From Celeribacter baekdonensis (GTDB lineage: Bacteria; Pseudomonadota; Alphaproteobacteria; Rhodobacterales; Rhodobacteraceae), in contig NZ_FNBL01000003.1 in NCBI RefSeq assembly GCF_900102315.1, positions 248,001 through 312,000 of the forward strand: a stretch of DNA of 64,000 bases. The letters are read 5' to 3'. Below are positions 23,434 through 32,271 of this stretch, piece after piece. The notes below the pieces were generated by a model that worked only from the letters and a program-made list of their open reading frames with translations, made no database searches and had not been told where the DNA came from. How positions within the stretch are numbered: position 1 is the first letter of the stretch; the number at the start of each line of letters is the position of its first letter. A program made the translations under genes and the position numbers.

Positions 23434-24372
23434 ATGATTTCAGTCTTGGATTTCCGGGCATTTTCGTCGGGGCAAGATCCGGTCGGGTTTACGACAGCAC
23501 TGGGGGAGGCCTGTCGCGACAGTGGCGTTTTCTTTCTCACACATCACGGCATTCCGCGCGGGCTTTTGACGGATGTGGGCGAGGTGGCCGATACGTTTTT
23601 TGCCCTGCCAACGCAGGACAAAACCCCCCTCGACATTCGCCATTCCAACACCAATCGCGGCTGGGCGGGATATGGCGTCGAAGTGATGGCGGATCGCCCC
23701 GATGTGCCTTTGTACAAGGAAAGCTTTAGCATCGGCTTGGACCTTCAACCCCATGATCCGCGTGTGCTGGCACATGAGCCGTTCCGCGCGCCAAACGCGT
23801 GGCCCGCGCTTGATCAGTTTCGCGATGTGATGTTGGATTATTACAAGGAAATGTTGGCGCTGGGGCGGCTTTTGATGCGCGCGGTCGAACGTGATCTCGA
23901 TCTGCACGCCGATTTTTTCCAGCCGCATTTCACCGAACCCATGGCCACCCTGCGCCTGTCGCATTACCCGGCCAATCCGTGGGACATCGCCGCCACAGAC
24001 GCCGTGGGCGGTCCGGCGCAGCATGATTACGGCGCGCTGACGATGGTGCTGACCGATGGCTCCGCCGGGATTCAGGTTCAGGACAGGGCGGGCAACTGGG
24101 TCGATGTGCCGGACATGCCGGACAGTTTGTTGGTGTTGGTCGGGGATTGCCTGATGCGGTGGTCCAATGATCAATACCGCTCTGCACCGCATCGGATTTT
24201 GCCGCCCGCCGCGCCACGCCGTTTGGCGGCCTTTTACCTTGATCCCAACCCCGAGAGCCTGATCACCCCGCTGCCCGGCACGGGTGCAGCGCATTACGCG
24301 CCAATCCGCGCGGCGGAGTATTTGCGGGCGCGTTTGGACGAGATTTATCTTTCGGCGGTCGTGGCCCAGTAA
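23434..24372 (+). CDS. 2-oxoglutarate/Fe(II) oxygenase, isopenicillin N synthase family
   Basis: A 312-residue non-haem iron oxygenase of the IPNS/2OG-Fe(II) family. The N-terminal DIOX_N region includes CRDSGVFFLTHHGIP, and the iron ligands are HxD in GPAQHDYGALTM (about residue 190) and the distal His in RSAPHRI (about 250). The 2-oxoglutarate anchor Arg is in PRRLAAFYLDP. There the usual R-x-S motif has Ala rather than Ser. The ATG at 23434 follows GAAAGAGAGAGAT; a TTG at 23419 is in frame. The gene stands alone after the LacI gene. The substrate is not predictable; close relatives hydroxylate amino acids, purines or small metabolites. Confidence 0.82.
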   Translation: MISVLDFRAFSSGQDPVGFTTALGEACRDSGVFFLTHHGIPRGLLTDVGEVADTFFALPTQDKTPLDIRHSNTNRGWAGYGVEVMADRPDVPLYKESFSIGLDLQPHDPRVLAHEPFRAPNAWPALDQFRDVMLDYYKEMLALGRLLMRAVERDLDLHADFFQPHFTEPMATLRLSHYPANPWDIAATDAVGGPAQHDYGALTMVLTDGSAGIQVQDRAGNWVDVPDMPDSLLVLVGDCLMRWSNDQYRSAPHRILPPAAPRRLAAFYLDPNPESLITPLPGTGAAHYAPIRAAEYLRARLDEIYLSAVVAQ

Positions 24373-24425
24373 GGTCGGATTGAGACGGGCTGGACAGGGG
24401 CATGGGCGGCCAGTAAGGCTGCATT

Positions 24426-24674
24426 ATGACCCATATTTTTGATCACGACCTTGATGCCATCGACCTGTTGTGCCCGCTGCCCGTGCTCAAAGCGCGCAAG
24501 CGGCTTTTGGCGATGGCACCGGGCGAGATCTTGCGCCTGCGGGCCTCTGATCCGGCGGCGGTGATCGACGTGCCGCATTTTTGCGCCGAGGCGGGGCATG
24601 AATTTGTGTCGATGTCGGACGAGGGTGGGGTGCAGAGCTATCTGATCCGCTGTGGCGCGCACGCTTTACGGTGA
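24426..24674 (+). CDS. TusA-family sulfurtransferase
   Basis: An 82-residue TusA-like protein. The conserved Cys is Cys16 in DLLCPLPVLKARKRL (the CPxP motif) and the rest follows the small alpha/beta fold. TusA proteins carry persulfide sulfur to tRNA thiolation or to molybdenum cofactor enzymes. It overlaps the convergent mobA gene by nine bases at their 3' ends. Being next to mobA and a DUF2478 gene just ahead of nitrate assimilation genes, a part in molybdenum cofactor sulfur supply is plausible. Confidence 0.83.
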   Translation: MTHIFDHDLDAIDLLCPLPVLKARKRLLAMAPGEILRLRASDPAAVIDVPHFCAEAGHEFVSMSDEGGVQSYLIRCGAHALR

Positions 24675-25277
24675 CGCCAAGAGGGCTTCGGCGCGGGCAA
24701 GGTCCGTTTCCGTGTTGATGTTGAAAAACGCGTCCTGCGCCCCGGAGTTTTCAAACACCACCGGCACGACGCCTTTGCTCTCTGCAAACTGCCGCATCCG
24801 CCGTTGATCGTGCCTCAACGCCACCCGAAGATCATCGCGCAGCGCCACAGGCCAAAGCGCGAAGGTCGGATGCCAAAACCGCCGCTCCTCTGCCTCGGTC
24901 ACGGCCATGCCAAAGCCTTCGGGCACAGAGTTCGCCTGCAGCCGGTCCACAAGGTCGGTGGGAAAAAACGGCGTGTCGGTGGCCACGGTCACAATCGCCT
25001 CAAAGCCCATGCGCGCGGCCCAGTCCAACCCGGCCAAAACCCCCGCCAAAGGCCCCTGCGACTCTGTGCTGCCATCGGCGAACACCGGATAGCCAAAATC
25101 GGCAAAGCGGCTCAGATCGCCATTGGCGCTGATCGCGAGCGTAGCGCATTGCGGCGAAAGCCGCGCGATCACCCGTTCGATCAAAGGCAGCCCGCCAAGC
25201 CGCATCATGCCCTTGTCCTGCCCGCCCATCCGGGTCGCTTGCCCCCCCGCAAGGATCACCCCGGCGATCTGCGTCAT
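24666..25277 (-). CDS. mobA: Molybdenum cofactor guanylyltransferase
   Basis: A 203-residue MobA. The N terminus has the nucleotide motif AGVILAGGQATRMGGQDKG (residues 4-22), then LPLIERVIARL, GPLAGVLAGLDW and a TVATDTPFFP metal-binding segment, all diagnostic. It attaches GMP to molybdopterin to make the bis-MGD cofactor, which the nitrate reductase encoded at 33549-36185 requires. The ATG at 25277 is the natural start; 22 upstream codons are in frame but not conserved-looking. Confidence 0.9.
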   Translation of the reverse strand: MTQIAGVILAGGQATRMGGQDKGMMRLGGLPLIERVIARLSPQCATLAISANGDLSRFADFGYPVFADGSTESQGPLAGVLAGLDWAARMGFEAIVTVATDTPFFPTDLVDRLQANSVPEGFGMAVTEAEERRFWHPTFALWPVALRDDLRVALRHDQRRMRQFAESKGVVPVVFENSGAQDAFFNINTETDLARAEALLASP

Positions 25278-25385
25278 CTTTGACCTCACTGTGTGCTTTC
25301 CTCTCTGGCGTTCCGTCTGTATGTCCAGATACCATCCAATCAAGGCTCGCGGACTGCAAGGGCCAGACAGATCAAGGGCTGGTCC

Positions 25386-25892
25386 ATGTTGGGATATGTG
25401 ATGATGGCGGGGCGCGGCGAGACCGATGCGGTGCTATGCGCCCTGGCCGATCGGTTGTCGTCCGAAGGCCGCAGCCTTGCGGGCGCGGTGCAACTCAACC
25501 GTGAGCGTCCCGGCGCAAGCAAATGCCATATGGAACTGAAGCTCTTGCCCTCAGGTGAGTGTCGGTCGATCACGCAAGCCTTGGGCGAGATGTCGCAAGG
25601 CTGCCGTTTGGACGCAGAGGGGCTTGAATTGGCCGTGGCACAGGCGGAACGGGCCTTGGACGCGGGGGCGGAGCTTGTCGTGATCAACAAATTCGGCAAA
25701 CAGGAAGTGGCGGGCCGGGGCTTTCGTGCGCTGATCGCTGAGGCACTGCATCGCGGCGTCCCGGTGATCCTTGGGGTCAATGAGAAAAACCTCCACGGCT
25801 TTGTTGCCTTTGCCGGCGAGGTCGCCGAACCACTTGCGCCTGATCTGACGGTGCTGTTGGAGTGGTGCCATGCAAAGCTGCATGTTGATTAA
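25386..25892 (+). CDS. DUF2478 family protein
   Basis: A 168-residue protein matching my recollection of the DUF2478 family (start LGYVMMAGRGETDAVL, middle ELKLLPSGECRSITQ, then GAELVVINKFGKQEVAGRGFR and GVPVILGVNEKNL). The layout suggests a P-loop NTPase-like core without a classical Walker A. Family members are often near molybdate transport or molybdoenzyme genes. Here it is divergent from mobA across 108 bases and 100 bases upstream of nasT, supporting a link to molybdenum enzymes. The biochemical function is unknown. Confidence 0.7.
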   Translation: MLGYVMMAGRGETDAVLCALADRLSSEGRSLAGAVQLNRERPGASKCHMELKLLPSGECRSITQALGEMSQGCRLDAEGLELAVAQAERALDAGAELVVINKFGKQEVAGRGFRALIAEALHRGVPVILGVNEKNLHGFVAFAGEVAEPLAPDLTVLLEWCHAKLHVD

Positions 25893-25995
25893 AAAATGTG
25901 CGCATAAGCTTAATTTTTGACATATTGCCAAAGGGCGATGCGCGCCCCGCGCGGGAATCGTTTACTTTATGGGCCGATCGCCGCGATCTGAGGCC

Positions 25996-26580
25996 ATGAG
26001 CGCCCCCCTATCCATCATCGTCGTCGAAACCGACCGCACCCGCGCGCAGCTGATCGTGGACAGCCTGCGCCAAGCGGGCGACTTCGACATTTATATCATC
26101 GCCGAAGTCACGGGGCTGGCGCGCCAAATTCAGGCCCGCAACCCGGATATCGTGCTGATCGACATCGAAAACCCGTCTCGTGACACGATGGAAGAGCTGA
26201 CCTTGGCCTCCGGCCCTCTGGATCGCCCGGTGGCGATGTTTGTGGATCGTTCGGATGAGGGCCTGTCTGCCGCTGCGATCGAGGCGGGGGTCTCCGCCTA
26301 TATCGTCGATGGGTTACATTCAAACCGGGTCAAACCGATTTTGGACGCCGCCATCGCCCGGTTTCGGATGTTTCAACGGATGCGCACGGAATTGGCCGAA
26401 ACCAAAAAGGCGCTCGAAGAACGCAAGGTCATTGACCGCGCCAAGGGCATGTTGATGCGCGCGAAAGGCATCGGCGAAGACGAAGCCTATGCGCTTTTGC
26501 GTAAAACCGCGATGGACCAAGGACGCCGCGTGGCCGATGTGGCGCAGGCTTTGGTGACGGCGGCGGGGCTTTTGGCATGA
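25996..26580 (+). CDS. nasT: ANTAR-domain response regulator, nitrate antiterminator
   Basis: A 194-residue NasT-type protein. The N-terminal pseudo-receiver domain (IIVVETDRTRAQLIVDSL to about residue 120) is followed by a coiled helix and the C-terminal ANTAR RNA-binding domain (ALEERKVIDRAKGMLM to the end, about 130-190). ANTAR proteins bind paired hairpins in mRNA leaders and prevent formation of a terminator. The start ATG at 25996 is chosen because the receiver domain begins just after it. It overlaps nasS (ATGA). The probable target is the leader at 27753-28012. Confidence 0.88.
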   Translation: MSAPLSIIVVETDRTRAQLIVDSLRQAGDFDIYIIAEVTGLARQIQARNPDIVLIDIENPSRDTMEELTLASGPLDRPVAMFVDRSDEGLSAAAIEAGVSAYIVDGLHSNRVKPILDAAIARFRMFQRMRTELAETKKALEERKVIDRAKGMLMRAKGIGEDEAYALLRKTAMDQGRRVADVAQALVTAAGLLA

Positions 26581-27752
26581 GGGCGGTGACGGTTTCGGTC
26601 GGGTTCATACCGCTCGTCGATGCAGCCCCTTTGATTGTGGCGCAGGAAATGGGATTTGCCGCCGAGGAGGGCATCAACCTTGCCCTCAAACCCGCGCCCT
26701 CCTGGTCCTCGCTGCGCGATATGTTGTCTTTTGGTCAGGTCGAGGCGGCGCATATGCTGTCGCCCATTCCGGTGGCCACGGCGCTGGGTCTGGGCGGGGC
26801 GGGGGCGAAACTGTCGGCCGTCTCAGTGCTGTCGGTGAATGGCAACGTGATCGGCGTGTCCAATGCTTTGGCCGCGCGGCTGCACGATCAGGGCCATGAT
26901 TTCGGCTTTAACGACGCCTATAAGGCAGGCACCGCCTTGATCGGAGCCGCCAAGGGCCGGTTGCGGATCGGCGTGCCATTTCCGTTTTCGATGCATGCCG
27001 AACTTTTATATTACTGGCTCTCGGCGCTGGGTCTTCCTGCGCCGCAATCGGTCGATATCCACACCGTGCCGCCGCCTTTGATGGCCGATGCGATGGAGGC
27101 AGGCGACATTGACGCGTTTTGCGTTGGCGAACCTTGGGGCTCGCAGGCGGTGGATACTGGCGTGGGGCAGCTTTTGTTGCCGGGATCGGCAATCTGGTCC
27201 TGTGCGCCCGAAAAGGTCTTGGCGGTGCGCTCAGACTGGGCCGAACAGGAAAGCGCCTTGATGGGCCGGTTGATCCGGGCCGTGTGGCGCGCGGGGCGTT
27301 GGTTGGGCGAACCGGACAGCCGGATGTTGACCTCCGAACTTTTGAGCCGCCCCGAATATCTTGATCTGCCCTCGGATATGCTGGAGCGCGCCTTGATGGG
27401 GCGTTTGGTGATCGGACCTGCGGGCGAAGAGCGCCATGTCGACGGGTTTGTCGAATTCTTCAAAGGGGCTGCGACTTTCCCATGGCGGTCGCAGGCCGAA
27501 TGGATCGGAATGCAGTTGGCCACCCGGATGGGGCTGGATCAGGCGATGGCGCGCAACGTGGCCGGTGGGGTGTTTCGCTCGGATATTCACTGTCAGGCGC
27601 TTGCGGGGACGACGGCGGATTTGCCGGGGGCCTCCTCAAAAGTTGAGGGCGGATTGGAAGCGCCCATGGCGGTGGCCTCTGAGGCGGGGCACTTGATCCT
27701 TGGTCAAAATCGGTTCTTTGATGGGCGCGTTTTTGATCCAAAAGGGGATTGA
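26577..27752 (+). CDS. nasS: Nitrate/nitrite sensor protein NasS (NrtA-like, cytoplasmic)
   Basis: A 391-residue protein of the NrtA/CmpA binding-protein family but with no signal peptide, which marks it as the cytosolic sensor NasS. Motifs shared with NrtA are VGFIPLVDAAPLIVAQEMGF at the start, AHMLSPIPVATALG near 60 and CVGEPWGSQAV near 180. NasS holds NasT inactive until it binds nitrate or nitrite. It is the second gene of the nasTS operon, translationally coupled to nasT, and precedes the leader and the nrt-nas operon. Confidence 0.86.
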   Translation: MRAVTVSVGFIPLVDAAPLIVAQEMGFAAEEGINLALKPAPSWSSLRDMLSFGQVEAAHMLSPIPVATALGLGGAGAKLSAVSVLSVNGNVIGVSNALAARLHDQGHDFGFNDAYKAGTALIGAAKGRLRIGVPFPFSMHAELLYYWLSALGLPAPQSVDIHTVPPPLMADAMEAGDIDAFCVGEPWGSQAVDTGVGQLLLPGSAIWSCAPEKVLAVRSDWAEQESALMGRLIRAVWRAGRWLGEPDSRMLTSELLSRPEYLDLPSDMLERALMGRLVIGPAGEERHVDGFVEFFKGAATFPWRSQAEWIGMQLATRMGLDQAMARNVAGGVFRSDIHCQALAGTTADLPGASSKVEGGLEAPMAVASEAGHLILGQNRFFDGRVFDPKGD

Positions 27753-28012
27753 TGCGCAAATAATGGGCAAATTTATGCGATTGCAGCATTTTTTGATCCG
27801 CACGACCCGAGGCCTTTTGCATATGCAGCGTGATTCCACGCATAGATAAGACATCGAAGGCAACGATGCCGCGATACGAAATTTCCATCCCGATGATCGG
27901 GATGACTGAGCAAAGCCGCTCGACAATCGTCCCCTCCTCCCGGGCGATTTGTCGGCGGCTTTTTTTTATTTTTCGCCTCCAACAGGGCATGCACTGACTA
28001 AGGGACACACAG
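27753..28012 (+). promoter_or_regulatory. Leader of the nitrate operon, probable NasT/ANTAR target
   Basis: The 260 bases between nasS and nrtA contain hairpins in series: GCGTG/CACGC at 27828-27841 (4-base loop), CATCG/CGATG at 27852-27868 with an AAGGCAA loop, CATCCCG/CGGGATG at 27886-27904, then the terminator at 27912-27967. ANTAR targets are paired stem-loops with six-base loops having A at position 1 and G at position 4; the AAGGCA of the second hairpin fits that pattern but its loop is seven bases, so the exact pairing is not certain. Placement directly downstream of nasTS supports regulation by antitermination. Confidence 0.6.
27912..27967 (+). terminator. Strong intrinsic terminator in the nrt leader
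   Basis: A long interrupted stem (AAGCCGC-T-CGACAA-TCG-T-CCC against GGGCGATTTGTCG-GCGGCTT) closes a short C/T-rich loop and is followed by eight T residues at 27960-27967. It lies 45 bases upstream of the nrtA start, so it must be bypassed for expression of the nitrate genes. Confidence 0.8.
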
Positions 28013-29380
28013 ATGAAACACCTTCTTCTCGGCCTCGCGGCCACCACGGCGCTCGCCACTCCCGGCTGGGCTGAGATGCTTGATCTCGAAAAAGATCAAT
28101 TGACCTTTGGTTTTATCAAGCTGACCGATATGGCACCCTTGGCCGTGGCCTATGAACAGGGTTTTTTCGATGACGAAGGCCTGTTTGTGACGCTGGAAGC
28201 CCAAGCCAACTGGAAAGTGCTTTTGGACGGCGTGATCGACGGCACCTTGGATGGCGCGCATATGTTGGCGGGGCAACCCTTGGCCGCGACCATGGGCTAT
28301 GGCACCGAAGCGCATATCATCACGCCATTTTCGATGGACCTGAACGGCAACGGCATCACGGTCTCAAACGACGTTTGGGCAGAGATGAAGCCGAACATCC
28401 CATTGGATGCGGAGGGCAAGGTGCAGCACCCGATTTCCGCCTCGGCTCTGGCTCCGGTGGTTGAAAGATTCCGCTCCGAAGGCAAGCCCTTTAACATGGG
28501 CATGGTTTTTCCGGTCTCCACCCACAACTACGAGCTGCGCTACTGGTTGGCAGCGGGCGGGTTGCATCCGGGGTTCTATTCCCCCGACAACATCACCGGC
28601 CAGATTGGCGCGGATGTGTTTCTCTCTGTCACGCCGCCGCCGCAGATGCCGGCCACGTTGGAAGCGGGCACCATCAACGGCTATTGCGTCGGTGAACCGT
28701 GGAACCAACAGGCCGTGTTCAAAGGCATCGGCGTGCCGGTTGTGACCGATTACGAGCTGTGGAAAAACAACCCGGAAAAGGTCTTTGGCATCACCGCTGA
28801 GTTTGCCGAAGAGAACCCGAACACCACCAAAGCGGTTGTCAAAGCGTTGATCCGCGCCGCGATGTGGTTGGACGAAAACGACAACGCCAACCGCGCAGAG
28901 GCCGTCAAAATCCTGTCACGCCCGGATTATGTCGGCGCCGACGAAGAGGTGATTGCCGCCTCGATGACCGGCACATTTGAATATGAAAAGGGTGACAAAC
29001 GCTCTGTGCCCGATTTCAACGTGTTCTTCCGCTACAACGCCACATATCCGTTCTACTCGGACGCCGTGTGGTATCTGACCCAAATGCGCCGTTGGGGGCA
29101 AATCTCTGAGGCCAAGCCGGACAGTTGGTACGATGAGGTCGCCAAATCCGTCTACAAGCCGGAGATTTATTTGGAGGCTGCAAAGCTTTTGGTCGAAGAA
29201 GGTTTGGCCGATGCGGCCGACTTCCCGTGGGACAGCGATGGCTACAAAACACCGACCCCGGCCGAAGATGTCATTGACGGCATCGGCTATGACGGCCGCG
29301 CGCCCAACGCCTATCTCGACAGCCTGCCGATCGGCCTGAAAGGCGAACAGATCGTCGTCGGCACCGAAGTCAAAGGCTGA
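28013..29380 (+). CDS. nrtA: Nitrate ABC importer substrate-binding protein
   Basis: A 455-residue NrtA/CmpA-family binding protein. It starts with a signal peptide ([20 protein letters not shown], cleaved near residue 20). The family segments [38 protein letters not shown] and [16 protein letters not shown] are present. It binds nitrate in the periplasm for the NrtB/NrtCD importer. No lipobox Cys is visible, unlike cyanobacterial NrtA. It is the first gene after the regulatory leader. Confidence 0.9.
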   Translation: MKHLLLGLAATTALATPGWAEMLDLEKDQLTFGFIKLTDMAPLAVAYEQGFFDDEGLFVTLEAQANWKVLLDGVIDGTLDGAHMLAGQPLAATMGYGTEAHIITPFSMDLNGNGITVSNDVWAEMKPNIPLDAEGKVQHPISASALAPVVERFRSEGKPFNMGMVFPVSTHNYELRYWLAAGGLHPGFYSPDNITGQIGADVFLSVTPPPQMPATLEAGTINGYCVGEPWNQQAVFKGIGVPVVTDYELWKNNPEKVFGITAEFAEENPNTTKAVVKALIRAAMWLDENDNANRAEAVKILSRPDYVGADEEVIAASMTGTFEYEKGDKRSVPDFNVFFRYNATYPFYSDAVWYLTQMRRWGQISEAKPDSWYDEVAKSVYKPEIYLEAAKLLVEEGLADAADFPWDSDGYKTPTPAEDVIDGIGYDGRAPNAYLDSLPIGLKGEQIVVGTEVKG

Positions 29381-29395
29381 CCCATACCTCCCCTC

Positions 29396-29423
29396 GGGCG
29401 CGCTTTCGGGTGCGCCCATTTTT
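29396..29423 (+). terminator. Hairpin with T tract between nrtA and nrtB
   Basis: GGGCGCGC pairs with GTGCGCCC (one G-T wobble) over a 6-base loop, then ATTTTT. Located 16 bases after the nrtA stop, it probably causes partial termination so that binding protein exceeds the membrane components. Confidence 0.7.
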
Positions 29424-29454
29424 CCGACCCTGATTTTCCCGCGAGGACCCTGCA

Positions 29455-30537
29455 ATGACCGCCATAGATCCGCACGCTCTGGACGCACAGGCCAAAGCGG
29501 CCCGCCGTGCGAAACTGTTCACCCGTATCAACAAGGCCGACACTTGGTTTCAGGTCTTGGGTCTGAGTTGGATGACCCCGATTTTGAAAGCCATTGCGGG
29601 TGATAACCCAAAGGTGCAGGTCAAAGAGATTTGGAAACTCCTGGGTGTGCCCGTGTTGTCCATCCTGTGTTTTCTGATGCTCTGGGGCACATTGGCGCCG
29701 AAAGTGCAAACCTCCTTGGGCGCGATCCCCGGTCCCGCCGCCGTCTGGGAAGAGGCGGTGAACCTGCATCATGATGCGATGGCCAAGGCCGAAAAGAAGG
29801 CCGCGTTTGAAGAGCGCGTGGACAAACGCAATGCGCGGCTGATCGAACAGGGCAAGGCCGACGAGGTCAAAGACATCGCCTACACCGGCTCGCCGTCCTA
29901 TTACACGCAAATCTGGACCTCGATCAAAACCGTGTTTTTCGGCTTTCTGATCGGCTCGGCCATTGCCATTCCTTTGGGGATTTTCGCGGGCCTGTCGCCC
30001 TATGCCAATGCTGCGATCAATCCTTTGGTGCAGATTTTCAAACCGGTGTCGCCGCTCGCGTGGCTGCCGATTGTGACGATGATCGTCTCCGCGCTTTATA
30101 CCAACAATGACGGAATGTTCGCGAAATCCTTCCTTGTCTCCGCCATCACCGTGACGCTCTGTTCGCTTTGGCCAACCCTGATCAACACATCGCTGGGGGT
30201 CGCCTCCATCGACAAGGACCTGATTTCCGTCTCCAAAGTGCTCAAAATGAACACCTATTCCAAAGTCACCAAATTGGTGCTGCCCTCGGCTTTGCCGCTG
30301 ATCTTTACCGGGCTGCGTCTCTCTTTGGGTGTGGGCTGGATGGTGTTGATCGCCGCTGAAATGCTGGCGCAGAACCCCGGCCTTGGCAAATTCGTCTGGG
30401 ATGAGTTCCAAAACGGCTCCTCGCAATCTCTGGCCAAAATCATCGTCGCGGTGCTGACCATCGGCATCATCGGCTTTCTGTTGGATCGGGTGATGTTTGC
30501 GCTGCAATCCCTTTTCACCTTCTCGAACAACCGGTGA
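29455..30537 (+). CDS. nrtB: Nitrate ABC importer permease
   Basis: A 360-residue NrtB-type permease. One membrane segment lies near residues 62-82 and the remainder of the BPD_transp_1 domain begins near 155 with five further segments. The EAA-like loop (DLISVSKVLKMNTYSKVTKLVLPSALP) and the GVGWMVLIAAEML segment match nitrate/taurine-type permeases. A charged, probably coiled-coil region (KAEKKAAFEERVDKRNARL, about 115-140) is inserted after the first segment and faces the periplasm. It overlaps the next gene by four bases. Confidence 0.88.
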   Translation: MTAIDPHALDAQAKAARRAKLFTRINKADTWFQVLGLSWMTPILKAIAGDNPKVQVKEIWKLLGVPVLSILCFLMLWGTLAPKVQTSLGAIPGPAAVWEEAVNLHHDAMAKAEKKAAFEERVDKRNARLIEQGKADEVKDIAYTGSPSYYTQIWTSIKTVFFGFLIGSAIAIPLGIFAGLSPYANAAINPLVQIFKPVSPLAWLPIVTMIVSALYTNNDGMFAKSFLVSAITVTLCSLWPTLINTSLGVASIDKDLISVSKVLKMNTYSKVTKLVLPSALPLIFTGLRLSLGVGWMVLIAAEMLAQNPGLGKFVWDEFQNGSSQSLAKIIVAVLTIGIIGFLLDRVMFALQSLFTFSNNR

Positions 30538-32225
30538 ACGACATGAGCATTCTCACATTCGACAACGTGTCCAAAGGCTTCGGTCAGGGCCTCACACGCA
30601 CCGAGGTGTTGAAGGGGATCAACCTTGACGTCAAAGAGGGCGAGTTCCTTGTGCTCTTGGGCTTTTCCGGTTCGGGCAAGACCACGCTGATCAATCTGAT
30701 GGCCGGGCTTGAGACGCCGTCGGCGGGCACCGTGTCCTTTAAGGGCAAGCCGATCACCGGGCCGGGGCCAGAGCGCGGCTTGATTTTTCAAAGCTATTCT
30801 TTGATGCCCTGGCTGACAGTGGCGGGCAATGTGCGCTTGGCGGTGGATACGATCTTTCCGGGTCTGTCCAATGCCGAGAAAGAGGCCAAGGTCGATCACT
30901 ATGTCGCCATGGTCGGTCTGTCACATGCCGCCGCGCGCCGTCCTGCCGAATTGTCGGGCGGGATGCGTCAACGCGTCAATGTCGCCCGCGCCTTGGCGAT
31001 GAACCCCGAGGTTCTGTTGCTTGATGAGCCGCTCTCGGCACTTGATGCGCTCACCCGCGCCAATCTGGCCGATGAGATCGAACATATCTGGGAGGCGGAT
31101 CAAAAGACCTGTGTGCTGATCACCAATGACGTGGATGAGGCCATTCTTTTGGCCGACCGGATCATCGCGCTCAATCCTGACGGGACGCTGGGCGAGGAGT
31201 TTCCGGTGACCATCCCGCGCCCGCGCGACCGGATTGCGATGAATACGGATGACGGGTTTAAAAAGCTGCGCGCGAGCGTGACCAAATATCTGATGGATGT
31301 CGGGATCGAAAGCAAAGCCGAGGGCACCAAGGTCCTGCCCAATGTCATGCCGATCCATTCCGTGCCTGCCGCTGTCGCCAAGGCGCAAGAGGGGATGATC
31401 GAAGACCGCTTCCTCGATTTCTCGCAAATCCATAAAATCTATCCAACCCCCAAAGGTCCGCTGACCGTGGTTGAAAATTTCGATCTGAAAGTGAACCGGG
31501 GCGAGTTCATTTCGATCATCGGCCATTCCGGCTGTGGCAAATCCACGGTCCTGACCATGGCGGCGGGGCTCAATGACATCTCCAAAGGCGTGATCAAACT
31601 CGACGGCTATGAAGTCCGGGGCGCTGACCCCGAACGCGCCGTGGTGTTTCAATCGCCAAACCTCTTTCCATGGCTCACCGCCAAGGAAAACGTCGCCATC
31701 GGTGTCGACAAGGTCTATCCGAAAGCCTCGCAAGCCGAGCGTCAGGACGTGATCGAATATTACCTTGAACGGGTCGGTCTGGCCGATGCGATGGACAAAG
31801 AGGCCGCGTCGATGTCGAACGGCATGAAACAACGCGTCGGCATCGCCCGCGCCTTTGCCCTGTCGCCGAAACTGCTGTTGTTGGATGAACCGTTCGGCAT
31901 GCTCGACAGCCTCACGCGCTGGGAGTTGCAGGAGGTGTTGATGGAGGTCTGGGAGCGCACCAAAGTCACCGCGATCTGTGTCACCCATGACGTCGATGAG
32001 GCGATTTTGCTCTCGGACCGGGTGGTGATGATGACCAACGGCCCACAGGCGACCATCGGCAAAATCACCGACGTCAAACTGCCCCGCCCGCGCACCCGCA
32101 AGGCGTTGTTGGCGCACCCGGATTATTACCACTACCGGCAAGAGGTGCTCGATTTCCTTGAAGAATACGAACATGGAGCCAAGCCCAAATCCATACCGAC
32201 CCCAAAAGCCGTCGCGGCGGAGTGA
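30534..32225 (+). CDS. nrtCD: Fused double ABC ATPase of the nitrate importer
   Basis: A 563-residue protein with two complete ABC ATPase domains in tandem. Domain 1 (about 5-250) has Walker A GFSGSGKTTLIN, signature LSGGMRQRVNVARAL and Walker B VLLLDEPLSALD. Domain 2 (about 295-540) has GHSGCGKSTVLTM, signature MSNGMKQRVGIARAF and LLLLDEPFGMLD. The linker is about 45 residues. This corresponds to NrtC and NrtD ATPases fused into one chain, without the NrtA-like domain that cyanobacterial NrtC carries. The GTG at 30534 overlaps the nrtB stop; an ATG at 30543 is the alternative start. Confidence 0.87.
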   Translation: MNDMSILTFDNVSKGFGQGLTRTEVLKGINLDVKEGEFLVLLGFSGSGKTTLINLMAGLETPSAGTVSFKGKPITGPGPERGLIFQSYSLMPWLTVAGNVRLAVDTIFPGLSNAEKEAKVDHYVAMVGLSHAAARRPAELSGGMRQRVNVARALAMNPEVLLLDEPLSALDALTRANLADEIEHIWEADQKTCVLITNDVDEAILLADRIIALNPDGTLGEEFPVTIPRPRDRIAMNTDDGFKKLRASVTKYLMDVGIESKAEGTKVLPNVMPIHSVPAAVAKAQEGMIEDRFLDFSQIHKIYPTPKGPLTVVENFDLKVNRGEFISIIGHSGCGKSTVLTMAAGLNDISKGVIKLDGYEVRGADPERAVVFQSPNLFPWLTAKENVAIGVDKVYPKASQAERQDVIEYYLERVGLADAMDKEAASMSNGMKQRVGIARAFALSPKLLLLDEPFGMLDSLTRWELQEVLMEVWERTKVTAICVTHDVDEAILLSDRVVMMTNGPQATIGKITDVKLPRPRTRKALLAHPDYYHYRQEVLDFLEEYEHGAKPKSIPTPKAVAAE

Positions 32226-32271
32226 TCTCGATGGACGATCCGAACATTTTTCTCGTCGGGGGTGGCCTCTG

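Noticed and set aside
32158-32271. N-terminal extension of the NirB-like FAD protein
   Set aside because: The 38 upstream codons overlap nrtCD and do not resemble any flavoprotein; the ATG at 32272 begins the FAD motif.
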